Below are positions 1-7,011 of a stretch of DNA of 13,836 nt, one piece after another. The notes beneath the pieces are model-generated. The model was not told where the DNA came from. It saw only the letters and a list, made by a program, of their open reading frames with translations, and did not search any database. The stretch spans positions 1 through 13,836 of the forward strand of contig CABSNX010000028.1 of NCBI GenBank assembly GCA_902479205.1, written 5' to 3'. Position 1 is the first letter of the stretch. Every line of letters starts with the position of its first letter. A program made the position numbers and the translations under genes. This DNA comes from an uncultured Collinsella sp. (GTDB taxonomy: Bacteria > Actinomycetota > Coriobacteriia > Coriobacteriales > Coriobacteriaceae).

Positions 1-40
1 AGGCTATTCGTCGGCAGCGTCAGATGTGTATAAGAGACAG
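1..40 (+). other. Nextera/Tn5 sequencing adapter (artefact)
   Basis: Bases 8-40 are the Nextera read-1 transposase adapter, ending in the 19-bp Tn5 mosaic end AGATGTGTATAAGAGACAG (22-40). Bases 1-7 (aggctat) look like the last seven bases of an 8-base i5 index. The far end of the window carries the exact reverse complement. This is library construct left in the assembly; genomic sequence begins at 41. Reading through it on the minus strand adds the spurious peptide LSLIHI to the first gene. Confidence 0.97.
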
Positions 41-451
41 GTAGTCCTGGTCGCGCCAGTTTTCGACCGAAGCACTTTGCGACGAATACTTGAGCACCCA
101 CGTGCCGTCCTCAAGATAGAGCGGCGGAACATCGGGGTAGGCGCCGCGCTTGGAATTGTGCACCGAGAGTGCGAAGGTCTTCTCGCGCGGATGTTTAACG
201 CGCCCGCGACCAGGCCAAAAAATGCCCGAATCGCGCGACACCGGAAAGAGTTCAGAATCAATCGACAGGCGGAAGGGATATTGAGGGTTGTCGGCATTGG
301 TGCGATGCGGAAGCTTATCCCACAGGCCGTCACGCTGCTCCTCGCGCAAGAACCACTCCCAGGCCTGTACATATTCGGACGGCACAAAGCTGCAAGCGCG
401 GTCAAAACTCGGCCGAGCAATCAGCGGAACACCAGAAGCAATGCCGTCCAT
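41..451 (-). CDS. Hypothetical protein, 3' end missing (cut by adapter)
   Basis: The first 137 residues of a protein whose C-terminal part lies off the contig. The ATG at 451 is chosen because GGAGG (458-462) sits 6 nt upstream; the open frame upstream of it has no comparable ribosome site. The visible part is soluble, without signal peptide or membrane segment, and rich in aromatic residues (WEWF near 32-35, IFWPGRGR near 77-84, LEDGTWVLKYS near 112-122). The LEDGTWVLKY stretch followed by a W..QDY segment faintly recalls SRA-like or McrA-type modified-base binding domains in HNH endonuclease proteins, but this is a weak impression and no catalytic motif is visible. The frame continues without a stop into the adapter, so the apparent C-terminus is artificial. 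A possible -10 (GATAAT, minus strand, 482-487) and a palindrome at 465-479 precede it. Confidence 0.75.
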
Positions 452-464
452 AAGGAACCTCCAG

Positions 465-479
465 GAAGAACAGTTCTTC
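465..479. promoter_or_regulatory. 15-bp palindrome, possible operator
   Basis: GAAGAACAGTTCTTC is a perfect 7-1-7 palindrome. It sits between a possible minus-strand -10 box (GATAAT, 482-487) and the ribosome site (458-462) of the gene starting at 451, about where transcription would begin. Such placement fits a repressor site, but no convincing -35 box was found and the regulator is unknown. Confidence 0.35.
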
Positions 480-512
480 ACATTATCGCCTACGCAACAA
501 TGGCACCGCACG

Positions 513-545
513 AAAAAGGGCCCACTTCCTTCGAAGTGGGCCCTT
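513..545 (-). terminator. Rho-independent terminator of the 575-1534 gene
   Basis: A perfect 13-bp stem (516-528 with 533-545) closes a 4-nt loop, and on the minus strand it runs directly into five U residues (complement of 513-517). It lies about 30 nt past the stop codon of the secreted protein gene and separates that transcript from the gene starting at 451. Confidence 0.92.
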
Positions 546-574
546 AGCCATCCTCATTGTGGCGAACGTCGGCA

Positions 575-1534
575 TTACGACGTTGCGACACCGGCGAGCT
601 TTACGCTGACGTTATAGGTCGTCGGGCTGTTCTCGATGGACTTGCCATTAACACAATCCGCGTCGGTACCTTCCATCCAAATATAGACACGCACTGCAAC
701 GCCGTTGTAGCCAACGCCCCTAGCAATCAGTTCGGTACCTGTAGCAACCGAATAATCGTCGCTGTCACCCTTAGTAGCAACCCATCCGTCCGTGCCGCCT
801 TTAAAGATATGGGGATAGGTTGCTTTCGCGAGCGTCGGAGTGCCATTCTTGTTTTGGATGCTCGTCCAGCCATCAATAGCGCTTGCATCGTTACCCTTGC
901 CCGTCTCATCGCGCATGGCATATACAACGCGCAGTTTTTCTTCGTCGACACACGACTTGCCGTCAGGCCCAATCTCCTGCGTGGTAATCGCAACGCGCAG
1001 AGAACCAACCATGGTCTCCGACGCCTCGCCACCCACGGGCTCAATCGTTACGGGCTCACCGTCAGACGCGTCAAGGTAAACGTCAGCCGTGCCAGTATCG
1101 GTAATGGTGTAGACGATATATTCGCTTCGAATGAAGGCGTTGTACTTCTTACCGGCAACCTCATACTCACCGGGCAAAGCGTTGGCAGCGGTTGAGAAAG
1201 AGGGCATTGAATAGTCAGTTACCAGGCCCTGGTTGTTCCAGCCATTGCAAACGTACCAGCTTTTAAGGTCGTCAGTCGACGACGGGCTGAGCGTGGCACC
1301 CGTGGTCTGAGCCTCCAACGACTTCTGCTCGCCACCGTGCTGGGCACCGTTTTTGAGCTCATCGATCTGAAGGATGAAACCATTGGTCGTCGCGCTAATG
1401 GTTGACGTGGTCGCAGAGACCTTTGTGTTAGCGACGTACCACGCATAGGTCGCTGCCGACAGGGCAAACGCAGAGAGGACCACGCTAACGGCGGCCGCAA
1501 CAAGTTGTGTTTTTAGGCTCTTAGACGATTGCAC
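575..1534 (-). CDS. Secreted SipW-cognate (TasA/CalY-like) surface protein
   Basis: A 319-residue exported protein. The start is GTG at 1534 with a strong AAAGGAGG (1540-1547) 5 nt upstream. Residues 1-32 form a signal peptide: basic SKSLKTQ, a hydrophobic stretch 11-28, then ATYAWYVAN. This pattern resembles the signal class cut by signal peptidase SipW in TasA and camelysin (TFAYFSD-type ends), followed by VSATTSTISA (39-48). The mature part is beta-rich, with three Cys (96, 195, 294). It ends in a signature VRVYIWMEGTDADCV (281-295) that recurs in the membrane protein at 3385-4512. Its upstream neighbour at 1623-2426 shares the signal peptide ending and the ATTSTISA motif, so the pair looks like a tandem duplication that has diverged. 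A role as a fibre or matrix subunit is inferred from TasA/CalY; no SipW gene is in the window. No LPXTG sorting motif or C-terminal anchor is present. Confidence 0.85.
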   Translation of the reverse strand: MQSSKSLKTQLVAAAVSVVLSAFALSAATYAWYVANTKVSATTSTISATTNGFILQIDELKNGAQHGGEQKSLEAQTTGATLSPSSTDDLKSWYVCNGWNNQGLVTDYSMPSFSTAANALPGEYEVAGKKYNAFIRSEYIVYTITDTGTADVYLDASDGEPVTIEPVGGEASETMVGSLRVAITTQEIGPDGKSCVDEEKLRVVYAMRDETGKGNDASAIDGWTSIQNKNGTPTLAKATYPHIFKGGTDGWVATKGDSDDYSVATGTELIARGVGYNGVAVRVYIWMEGTDADCVNGKSIENSPTTYNVSVKLAGVATS

Positions 1535-1547
1535 GTGATCCTCCTTT

Positions 1548-1588
1548 CAAAAACAGAACGGGCACCCGGCGCATAAACCGGGCGCCCG
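1548..1588 (-). terminator. Intergenic terminator/attenuator between the two secreted-protein genes
   Basis: An 11-bp stem (1559-1569 with 1578-1588) closes an 8-nt loop. It contains one G-U pair on the minus strand; on the plus strand that position would be a mismatch, so the minus strand is the intended one. It is followed by a U-rich run, TTCTGTTTTTG, which leads straight into the ribosome site of the downstream gene (1540-1547). It should terminate most transcripts of the 1623-2426 gene and let a fraction read into the second gene, giving unequal amounts of the two proteins. Confidence 0.8.
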
Positions 1589-1622
1589 CTTGGTCCCAAA
1601 TACCATTTAGGAATTAATTGGA

Positions 1623-2426
1623 CTACTTGGCTTCGTTGGGAGCGTTTACTTCCTGATTCTGAGTGCTAACAGGCGTCGCGGTAAAAGTGACAGTCGCACC
1701 AATAGCGGTCAGCTTATCAAGGTTGTTCGTATACACGTTCGTTTCGGAACCATCGTAAAAAACGTACACGTCTACATCAACAGACTGATTGGCTGCAATT
1801 GCATCGGCAAGCACGCCGTCCGTATTGTTGCCTGCTGCGGACACCTTATCCTTGTACTCGGTGAGCGCCATGCCATCTGTGCTCTTTTGATAAACAGCCC
1901 AGTTATCACCGCAAACAACCAGAATGGAAAGAGCGTCCTCAAGCCCGTCAGTACCCTTAGAAGTAAGCTCAACACCGGAAACCTTCAGGTTCTTAAAAGA
2001 GCCTGCCTTGGCGTCTGCAGTACCGATCTTGAAGCTCTTCTTAATTGCAAACTCACCCTCAACAGCAGTCGCGGCGTCTCCAACGTCATAACGCGAATCC
2101 TTCAACTCAGTTGTAGCAGTCGCCGCGCTTGCGTAAGCAGACTTGAACAAAGGCTTGTTATCGGTGTTCTTTACGACCTGAGCAGGGTAAAGCTTCATAT
2201 CTGCTTCATCTGCATAGGAGATAGAAGTGGTGGATCCTGCAGTAATAGCCGTCTTGTCAATCTTCAGGAACGGCGCGTTGGACTGAGCGCTGATCGTGCT
2301 TGTCGTCGCCTTAACCGTGTTGTTGCTCACAAACCATGCGAAGGTGGCGGAGCCGAGGGCTACGGCTGCCACGAGGACCATGGCGATGGCGGCGCCCATC
2401 TGCTTCTTTAATGCCTTGGTATCCAT
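1623..2426 (-). CDS. Secreted SipW-cognate (TasA/CalY-like) surface protein
   Basis: A 267-residue exported protein. The ATG at 2426 is chosen because AAAGGGG (2432-2438) lies 5 nt upstream and the signal peptide starts there; the frame is open further upstream but that part is not protein-like. Residues 1-30 are a signal peptide (KALKK, hydrophobic 11-25, then GSATFAWFVSNN), followed by VKATTSTISA (38-47), nearly identical to the next gene. The mature chain is rich in Ala, Thr, Ser, Asp and Lys, with one Cys (172), and looks like an all-beta surface protein. Near the C-terminus, SVDVDVYVFYDGSETNVYTN (215-234) aligns by eye with the YIWMEGTDADCV region of the downstream protein. By eye its coding sequence is less GC-rich than the peptidase gene at 7315-10365. 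The family analogy (TasA/CalY fibres cut by SipW) is inference; function is untested. Confidence 0.85.
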   Translation of the reverse strand: MDTKALKKQMGAAIAMVLVAAVALGSATFAWFVSNNTVKATTSTISAQSNAPFLKIDKTAITAGSTTSISYADEADMKLYPAQVVKNTDNKPLFKSAYASAATATTELKDSRYDVGDAATAVEGEFAIKKSFKIGTADAKAGSFKNLKVSGVELTSKGTDGLEDALSILVVCGDNWAVYQKSTDGMALTEYKDKVSAAGNNTDGVLADAIAANQSVDVDVYVFYDGSETNVYTNNLDKLTAIGATVTFTATPVSTQNQEVNAPNEAK

Positions 2427-2536
2427 ACGGACCCCTTTCTTTCCCCATTCATCCCAGATGACCCTCGAGAAGCCCGGAAGGGGAGCCCGCGCTTTCGTGT
2501 TGGATGTCGCTTGTCCATCCTTTAGACATGAAATTG

Positions 2537-2545
2537 AGAATACCA
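2537..2545 (-). promoter_or_regulatory. Possible extended -10 promoter for the 1623-2426 gene
   Basis: The minus strand reads TGGTATTCT: an extended -10 (TGn) plus TATTCT, in a locally AT-rich patch about 110 nt upstream of the start codon. No good -35 is seen, which extended -10 promoters can tolerate. Low-confidence assignment. Confidence 0.3.
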
Positions 2546-2763
2546 CAATTCTTACGATTTCCTTATGAGTTTTCGACAGCCTACATTCCGGCGGATTCAT
2601 AGGTCTACCTCGAGTTATATGTGGTGCTATGTGAACATCGTTTGCCTTATTTGATCTCTCTCCCGCGCAGCCATAAGCCCCTCTTAAGGCTTGCGAACGC
2701 AGCACCACGCCATCGCATACATTCACCCTCCGCCGAGCTTCACCCGAGCCTCCCCCCACTCGC

Positions 2764-2769
2764 TATACT
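2764..2769 (+). promoter_or_regulatory. Possible -10 box for the 2824-3336 gene
   Basis: TATACT lies 54 nt before the ATG at 2824. The best -35 candidate, TTCACC at 2739-2744, is 19 bp away and poor, so the promoter call rests on the -10 alone. Confidence 0.3.
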
Positions 2770-2823
2770 GGTACAGAACGTGTCATTTTTGCCTGTTAAA
2801 CGGGCTATTTGTTGGGAGGGCCC

Positions 2824-3336
2824 ATGCCTGCTGCCAATCAACCCAAGGGAAGCGTTTCCACCGGATCGATCAAACCGGTGACGCGCAAAGCCGTTCGTTG
2901 CCAGCGCGAAGTTGCCTGGCTGGTCACGCAAGCGGCCGGCAAGCTCGTCGCCACCACCGACGACGTCAATGCGCCCACGCCCAGCTTTGTACTGGCGACG
3001 GCATTGTCGTACACCCGCAAGCAGGAGCAGGCCGCTCAGGACCGTGGCACCGCGATCGACTACAAGGCCGTCATGGGCCCCGACCTTGGGAGCTTTTGTG
3101 CGGCTGCGGGGCTGCCCGCAGCACCCAACGCGCTTTCGGACGCGGGCTACATGTTCACCCTCTCGGGCGCAGATCTGATCCGCGACCTTTATGCCTACTG
3201 CGGCGACCTGGGCGAGCGCATGGGAGACGCGGCGCAGGTCAAACCGGGCTACGCGATCAAGCTCGCGCTGCGGTTGTTCTTGCTGGACGCCACCGCTGGC
3301 AACGGCTCTACCCCCAAAGACAACGCCTCCGCATAA
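2824..3336 (+). CDS. Hypothetical protein, 170 residues
   Basis: I do not recognise a family. The ATG at 2824 is chosen because GGGAGGG (2814-2820) precedes it closely; a TTG at 2809 is in frame but would place the ribosome site inside the gene. The protein looks soluble: a basic N-terminus (about 1-28), then Ala- and Leu-rich probable helices, with Cys at 26, 92 and 126 and a C-terminal helix KPGYAIKLALRLFLLDATAG (140-159) before a polar tail. There is no signal peptide and the C-terminal hydrophobic run is too short and charged for a clear membrane span. It stands alone on the plus strand between minus-strand surface-protein genes and ends in a shared bidirectional terminator. Coding status is supported by GC-rich third positions, ribosome site and terminator placement. 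Confidence 0.75.
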   Translation: MPAANQPKGSVSTGSIKPVTRKAVRCQREVAWLVTQAAGKLVATTDDVNAPTPSFVLATALSYTRKQEQAAQDRGTAIDYKAVMGPDLGSFCAAAGLPAAPNALSDAGYMFTLSGADLIRDLYAYCGDLGERMGDAAQVKPGYAIKLALRLFLLDATAGNGSTPKDNASA

Positions 3337-3383
3337 CAAAAGCGCCGGGCCGAATAATCAATCCCGGCCCGGCGCTTGTTCGT
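3337..3383. terminator. Bidirectional terminator between convergent genes
   Basis: A very stable GC-rich stem (3340-3352 with 3365-3377, 13 bp) closes a 12-nt loop. On the plus strand it is followed by TTGTTCGTTCT and on the minus strand by TTTTGTTATG. It starts right after the stop of the gene ending at 3336, and the stop of the convergent gene at 3385 is 8 nt from the other side, so it serves both. Confidence 0.88.
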
Positions 3384-3384
3384 T

Positions 3385-4512
3385 CTACTTGTTCCCATCC
3401 CCTGCGGGCGAGTTCTTTTGGTTGCGGCGGTTACTCCAAGTCACGTTGTGCTCTTTGTAGTAATCGGGCGCCTCGTTGCCGCTCGCGCTAATGGGGTCGT
3501 TGCCGGTCAGGGTGTCGGCAATATCCTGTACGAACTTAACGAACAGGCTCGAATCGTCGGTCTCGGACGAATCAAAATCAAAGCCGAACTCCACCGCGCC
3601 ACCGATAATCTTGTCCACGCACTCCGGGTCGTCGCCGTCTAGCCAAATGACCACGGTGTACTTGTCCACATCACCCACGCGGAAGTTTTTGTGGCTGATG
3701 GTCGTTACCACGTCCTTGGACGCAAACGGCTCGGTGTTGGGCTCGGGGTTACCATCGGCCGCAGCCGCCGCATAGGTGGTGGGCTCGCCGTTGCGATACA
3801 CCCTCACGCGCGCCGCCTTCTCCACGCCCTTGCTAGCGCTGACCACCTTGAGCTTGGCGCTGTAGCCCAAATCGGTCTTGCCGGCGTTGCGGATATAGAA
3901 GGTGTACGCCACGTAGTTTTTGCCGTTGTGGCTGCCGTCGATGTCGTCCAGGTTGTCGGGCAGGTCCTCGGCAGCGATATTGGTGCCGTTGTCCAAGGCG
4001 TCGGCGGCCAGGCGCGCGGTGGCGTTGTTAAAGTCGCCATTGTCGGCAATGGCAACGCCGCGGCGGAACAGCTCCAGGCGGTTGAGGTTGATGGTAAAGT
4101 TACCCATGTTTTCCTGCATAAACGACAGGGCGAACAACACGCCAAAGGCAAGCGCCAGCATCACGAGGGCCTTTTGCAGCTTGTCCATGCGCAGCAGCGC
4201 CGCGCCGATGCGCTCCATGCGGCGCTTGGGCATATACATGGACACGACCGCGTCGGGGTCGATGTCGTCGAGGTCCTGGTCGGCCAGCGCCTGCTCCAGT
4301 TCCTCGATGCGTACCACGCCGCGCAGGTTGCGCTTGGGCTTGGGCTTGCCGAAGCGCTTGCGGGAGGTGGGAGCCTGCTCGGGTGCGGAGTCGTCGCCGG
4401 GCACGTCCTCGGCATTGGTGCTGGGCGCGTTCTGCAACGTGTCCTCGGCCGCGCCTTCGGCCAAATCCTCGGCAGCTTGATCTTTATTGTTGTTACGCTT
4501 GAACAGAGCCAT
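3385..4512 (-). CDS. Single-pass membrane protein with TasA-like outer domain
   Basis: A 375-residue protein. Residues 1-113 are cytoplasmic by the positive-inside rule: an acidic, disordered start (11-48), basic patches (51-64 and 97-114) and a Glu/Asp-rich segment between. One membrane span covers about 115-132 (ALVMLALAFGVLFALSF), leaving 133-375 outside. The outer part contains NFTINLNRLEL (138-148), KNYVAYTFYIRNAG (198-211), which is the kind of strand seen in TasA/CalY-type domains, and YTVVIWLDGDDPECV (285-299), which matches VRVYIWMEGTDADCV of the secreted protein at 575-1534. The gene starts 5 nt after the stop of the PilZ gene and has only a poor ribosome site, so translation is probably coupled. 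A job as membrane anchor or nucleator for the secreted relatives, controlled through PilZ, is inference. Its N-terminus is not a cleavable SipW-type signal. Confidence 0.8.
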   Translation of the reverse strand: MALFKRNNNKDQAAEDLAEGAAEDTLQNAPSTNAEDVPGDDSAPEQAPTSRKRFGKPKPKRNLRGVVRIEELEQALADQDLDDIDPDAVVSMYMPKRRMERIGAALLRMDKLQKALVMLALAFGVLFALSFMQENMGNFTINLNRLELFRRGVAIADNGDFNNATARLAADALDNGTNIAAEDLPDNLDDIDGSHNGKNYVAYTFYIRNAGKTDLGYSAKLKVVSASKGVEKAARVRVYRNGEPTTYAAAAADGNPEPNTEPFASKDVVTTISHKNFRVGDVDKYTVVIWLDGDDPECVDKIIGGAVEFGFDFDSSETDDSSLFVKFVQDIADTLTGNDPISASGNEAPDYYKEHNVTWSNRRNQKNSPAGDGNK

Positions 4513-4517
4513 GGCGA

Positions 4518-5183
4518 TCAGAGCTTATATTTGGCGCGAATGTAGCCGACGTATTCTTTGACAAGCTCGCGCTCCATGTCGTCGGCGTAACGGAACTGCA
4601 GGCCGCAGACGTTGCGGTACAGGCTGCCCTTGGGCGCGCGGCGCACCCAGCACACGATGCCCAGCTGCTCGGGCAGCTCGTGCCGCTCGCCCTGCAGACG
4701 GATCGAGGGCATTTGCACGGCCAGGGCCTCGCCCACATCGGGGTAATCGTTGAGGTAAATAGCCAGGCCGCCGGCCGAGACGTCGATGGTCATGGCGTCC
4801 TCGGGCTCGGGGGTCGGCGCGTTGTCGCGCTGGTAGGTCAGGCGCATGGCGACCTTAAAACGCTCGTCGCGGCGTTTGACGAAGGTGCGCTGCTCGGCGA
4901 CTTTGCGCATTTTCCAGTAGGTGCGGATGCCCTTTTTCTCGACCGACTCGGGGTAGCCGGCGAGCACGAACGTCTCCTCGCCCACTTTGTATTGCAGCAG
5001 GAGCTTTTGGTTTTCATCCATGATAAGCGGCTTGCCGGCGAGCATGGGCGCGCTCATAAGAAAGTACGCCTCGTCCAGGTTCTCTTTGTACGTGGCGAGC
5101 ATGTTGAAGTCGGTTTTTTGGCCCATGGGCACGTCGAATGCCACCTGAAGCTTGGTCCCCGGCGTTATATGCTGCTCTGCCAT
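4518..5183 (-). CDS. PilZ domain protein (c-di-GMP receptor type, YcgR-like)
   Basis: A 221-residue cytoplasmic protein. The ATG at 5183 follows a G-rich ribosome site (GGGGGAG, about 5189-5195); the open frame further upstream lacks protein character. Residues about 8-95 form a YcgR_2/PilZN-like N-terminal beta domain. The PilZ domain follows with both c-di-GMP contact motifs intact: RxxxR as R104-R108 (RRDER) and DxSxxG as D134-G139 (DVSAGG). It ends in GLQFRYADD and a helix (about 201-220). Known role of the family: binding c-di-GMP and passing the signal to a partner such as flagellar, cellulose or export machinery. Here the partner is most likely the membrane protein encoded 5 nt downstream, which has a long charged cytoplasmic tail. 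That pairing is inference from gene order. Confidence 0.9.
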   Translation of the reverse strand: MAEQHITPGTKLQVAFDVPMGQKTDFNMLATYKENLDEAYFLMSAPMLAGKPLIMDENQKLLLQYKVGEETFVLAGYPESVEKKGIRTYWKMRKVAEQRTFVKRRDERFKVAMRLTYQRDNAPTPEPEDAMTIDVSAGGLAIYLNDYPDVGEALAVQMPSIRLQGERHELPEQLGIVCWVRRAPKGSLYRNVCGLQFRYADDMERELVKEYVGYIRAKYKL

Positions 5184-5241
5184 GTTTTCTCCCCCAGTCG
5201 CGGGCGCCGATTTCGTCGTCGTGCGCGATACGCATTGGGCT

Positions 5242-5247
5242 ATTGTA
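5242..5247 (-). promoter_or_regulatory. Possible -10 box for the PilZ operon
   Basis: TACAAT on the minus strand, about 60 nt upstream of the PilZ start, in an otherwise GC-rich gap. No strong -35 is present at 16-18 bp. It is the best promoter candidate in the 128-nt gap between the PilZ gene and the regulator gene upstream. Confidence 0.35.
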
Positions 5248-5299
5248 ACTGCTTTGCCGTAGGTTTCGATGTGCGGTGCGTGAAATGGCAGGATGTGAG

Positions 5300-5329
5300 G
5301 CGGGGCAGCCACTAGTGCAGCTGCCCCGC
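5300..5329 (-). terminator. GC-rich hairpin across the regulator stop codon
   Basis: A 10-bp perfect stem (5300-5309 with 5320-5329) closes a 10-nt loop that contains the TAG stop (5312-5314) of the regulator gene. There is no U-run after it on the minus strand, so it is not a canonical rho-independent terminator; it may be a weak terminator or a 3'-end stabiliser. Confidence 0.4.
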
Positions 5330-6787
5330 GCGCTCCGTCAGCCGGTACTTGCGGTTGCGGCTCGTCGCCGACGCCGTAGGTTCAAGCTCGCCCCGTGCGA
5401 TGAGCGCATTGACGCGCGTCCTAACCTGGGAGACGGTGAGTCCCGTGCATTCTGCCAGTTCACGTGTTCCCAGTTCGCCGTTGCGCTTGAGTGCCGCCAC
5501 AATTAAGTCCCCGCCATGATCGATTTGCTCAACCTTCGCTCGGTAGAGGACAACCTTAAACCGGTCGAAACCCGGGCAAAACAATGGCTCAGCCAGACCG
5601 TGCGCACGCATGGCATCGAGCATCATTGGAATACCCGACCCGTTGCCTTCGGCAGGAGAGCCCGCGCCGTCGGGCAATGGGACAAGCGACATGAGCTTCA
5701 CAAGCGTCGCATTGCGACATCGGGAGCTGCCGTCAAACAGGTTCTCGCGAGTCTTTCCTCCGTATAGGCCGCCGGGGTTCGTCACCTCGATACGGTCATC
5801 AAAGACGTCAACGGCGATCGACTGCCCACAGAACCGATCTCCGTATTCTCGGTGGATTACGGCGTTGGCGATTGCCTCGCGCAGGACCTCCTCGGGAATC
5901 TCCAGCGAGTCGACACGCGAGACGCCTTGGATCATCGAGGTTCGCCGCAAATTCTTGGCGACTGCCGCGATGGCATCCGAGATCATTTCGCCCAACGTTC
6001 CCTCGCAGATCGTACGGTCCATGAACCTCAACGACCCCGCCGCGCCCTTCTGCGTTCCGGCATAGACCACCACATCGATAAAGAGCTTAGGATAGAACTG
6101 CTGAGGATAGGCACCCGCAGCCAGGAGCCCGGCCTTAGTAACATTGCCCTGGGAGTCGAGGAAATTCAGGCGCTCCAGCTTCGTTTTCTTGTCCGGCGCG
6201 CCGCGCATTGCCCGGGGTGTCAGCGAGAAAGCACGCTCTAGCGTGCGGTCGACCAGGGCCTCGTCAAGATCGCCTGCGACCGCGCCGGGCACCGCATCGC
6301 GATCGCTAGGACTCGTCCGCTCGTATGACGACAGTGCCAAAACCTCGGTCGATGAAAGTGGCACGTCTTTGTCATCGATGCGCTTGTAGCTGCCACCCTG
6401 GGCGCCACGCTCTATTACATAGCAGGGCTTGCTCGACGGGTCGAGCTCCTCAATCGTGATAACGAGAACCACGGTGCCCCGAAGCTCCACGCGCTCAATA
6501 GTGTATTTGGGCGGATTGGCCAGTTTTCCGCGACCGCCGGCATCACCCATGCCCGCCACGAATTGGTTGAGCACCTTCTCGGTCTCAAAGTTCTCAACCG
6601 GGACAAAGCCCGCGCGCTCGCTCACTCCGAGCACGATAATGCCGCCGGCGGTATTCGCGAATGCGCTAACCGTTTCCCATACGTCGCGAGAAAGCGTCGT
6701 GGCGCTCTCCTTGACCTCGACGTTAAGATCGTCCGAGCCCATGCGCCTTAAAGACTCGAGCAGACCGGTCAGCTCGTTTTCGTTCAT
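5312..6787 (-). CDS. AlbA_2/Schlafen-type ATP-binding transcriptional regulator
   Basis: A 491-residue protein. I start it at the ATG at 6787 because AAAGGA (6795-6800) lies 7 nt upstream; the in-frame GTG at 6793 is only 1 nt from that site. Domains: an AlbA_2 (Schlafen-type AAA_4) module about 18-140, with NVEVKES (22-28) and FANTAGGIIVLGVSE (43-57); a middle linker; a GHKL-like HATPase_c_4 module about 290-415, with EVLREAIANAVIHREYGDR (300-318), IEVTNPGGL (333-341) and a NGSGIPMM glycine motif (382-389); and a C-terminal winged helix about 425-485, with the recognition-helix region LTVSQVRTRVNALIARGEL. Such proteins are common bacterial regulators; some sit in defence or stress loci. The upstream region is packed with TATCTCTC repeats, which suggests autoregulation. 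It is the only gene on its transcript as far as can be seen. Confidence 0.88.
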   Translation of the reverse strand: MNENELTGLLESLRRMGSDDLNVEVKESATTLSRDVWETVSAFANTAGGIIVLGVSERAGFVPVENFETEKVLNQFVAGMGDAGGRGKLANPPKYTIERVELRGTVVLVITIEELDPSSKPCYVIERGAQGGSYKRIDDKDVPLSSTEVLALSSYERTSPSDRDAVPGAVAGDLDEALVDRTLERAFSLTPRAMRGAPDKKTKLERLNFLDSQGNVTKAGLLAAGAYPQQFYPKLFIDVVVYAGTQKGAAGSLRFMDRTICEGTLGEMISDAIAAVAKNLRRTSMIQGVSRVDSLEIPEEVLREAIANAVIHREYGDRFCGQSIAVDVFDDRIEVTNPGGLYGGKTRENLFDGSSRCRNATLVKLMSLVPLPDGAGSPAEGNGSGIPMMLDAMRAHGLAEPLFCPGFDRFKVVLYRAKVEQIDHGGDLIVAALKRNGELGTRELAECTGLTVSQVRTRVNALIARGELEPTASATSRNRKYRLTERAGQLH

Positions 6788-6846
6788 CTGCACGTCCTTT
6801 CGCTCGGCCCGGCGGAGAATGCCGCGAATAGATTTCCTTCATCTCT

Positions 6847-6912
6847 CAGTTATCTCTCGTAATTATCTCTCATCTTACTGCTATCTCTCATATAAGAGAT
6901 GAGTGAGAGATG
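6847..6912. repeat. 66-bp direct repeat, copy 1, with TATCTCTC octamers
   Basis: Matches 7012-7077 at 61 of 66 positions. Contains the octamer TATCTCTC at 6851, 6864 and 6882, one further ATCTCTC at 6841 just outside, and inverted versions at about 6895 and 6905 (gagagat). It includes the palindromic core ATCTCT-CATATA-AGAGAT (6883-6900). It begins about 60 bp upstream of the regulator start at 6787, where its promoter should be, so these look like operator sites. Confidence 0.9.
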
Positions 6913-6948
6913 GAAGATAAGATGTCTACCATCTGTTTCATTTAAACA

Positions 6949-6987
6949 TGTTCTTGCTGGTAGAACAATCGGTATTGAGACAATACC
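6949..6987. promoter_or_regulatory. Two small inverted repeats between the 66-bp repeats
   Basis: TGTTCT (6949-6954) pairs with AGAACA (6962-6967), and GGTATTG (6971-6977) pairs with CAATACC (6981-6987) around a 3-nt centre. The second, GGTATTGAGACAATACC, is a compact dyad typical of a dimeric regulator site. No bound protein can be named. Confidence 0.4.
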
Positions 6988-7011
6988 ATGATTGCTTGTC
7001 TCTTTGCTGCT

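Larger units (their letters stand above)
2427..2823. other. Divergent intergenic region
   Basis: A 397-bp gap between the secreted-protein gene (leftward) and the 170-residue gene (rightward). It holds the ribosome sites of both genes and weak promoter candidates for both directions. The central part (about 2580-2740) shows no convincing gene, RNA or repeat. Open frames running through it lack ribosome sites and protein character. Confidence 0.6.

Noticed and set aside
3691..4545. Plus-strand open frame of 284 codons opposite the membrane protein gene
   Set aside because: It mirrors the GC-rich minus-strand gene, crosses that gene's start and the PilZ stop, and encodes a His/Val/Gly-rich sequence without domain features.
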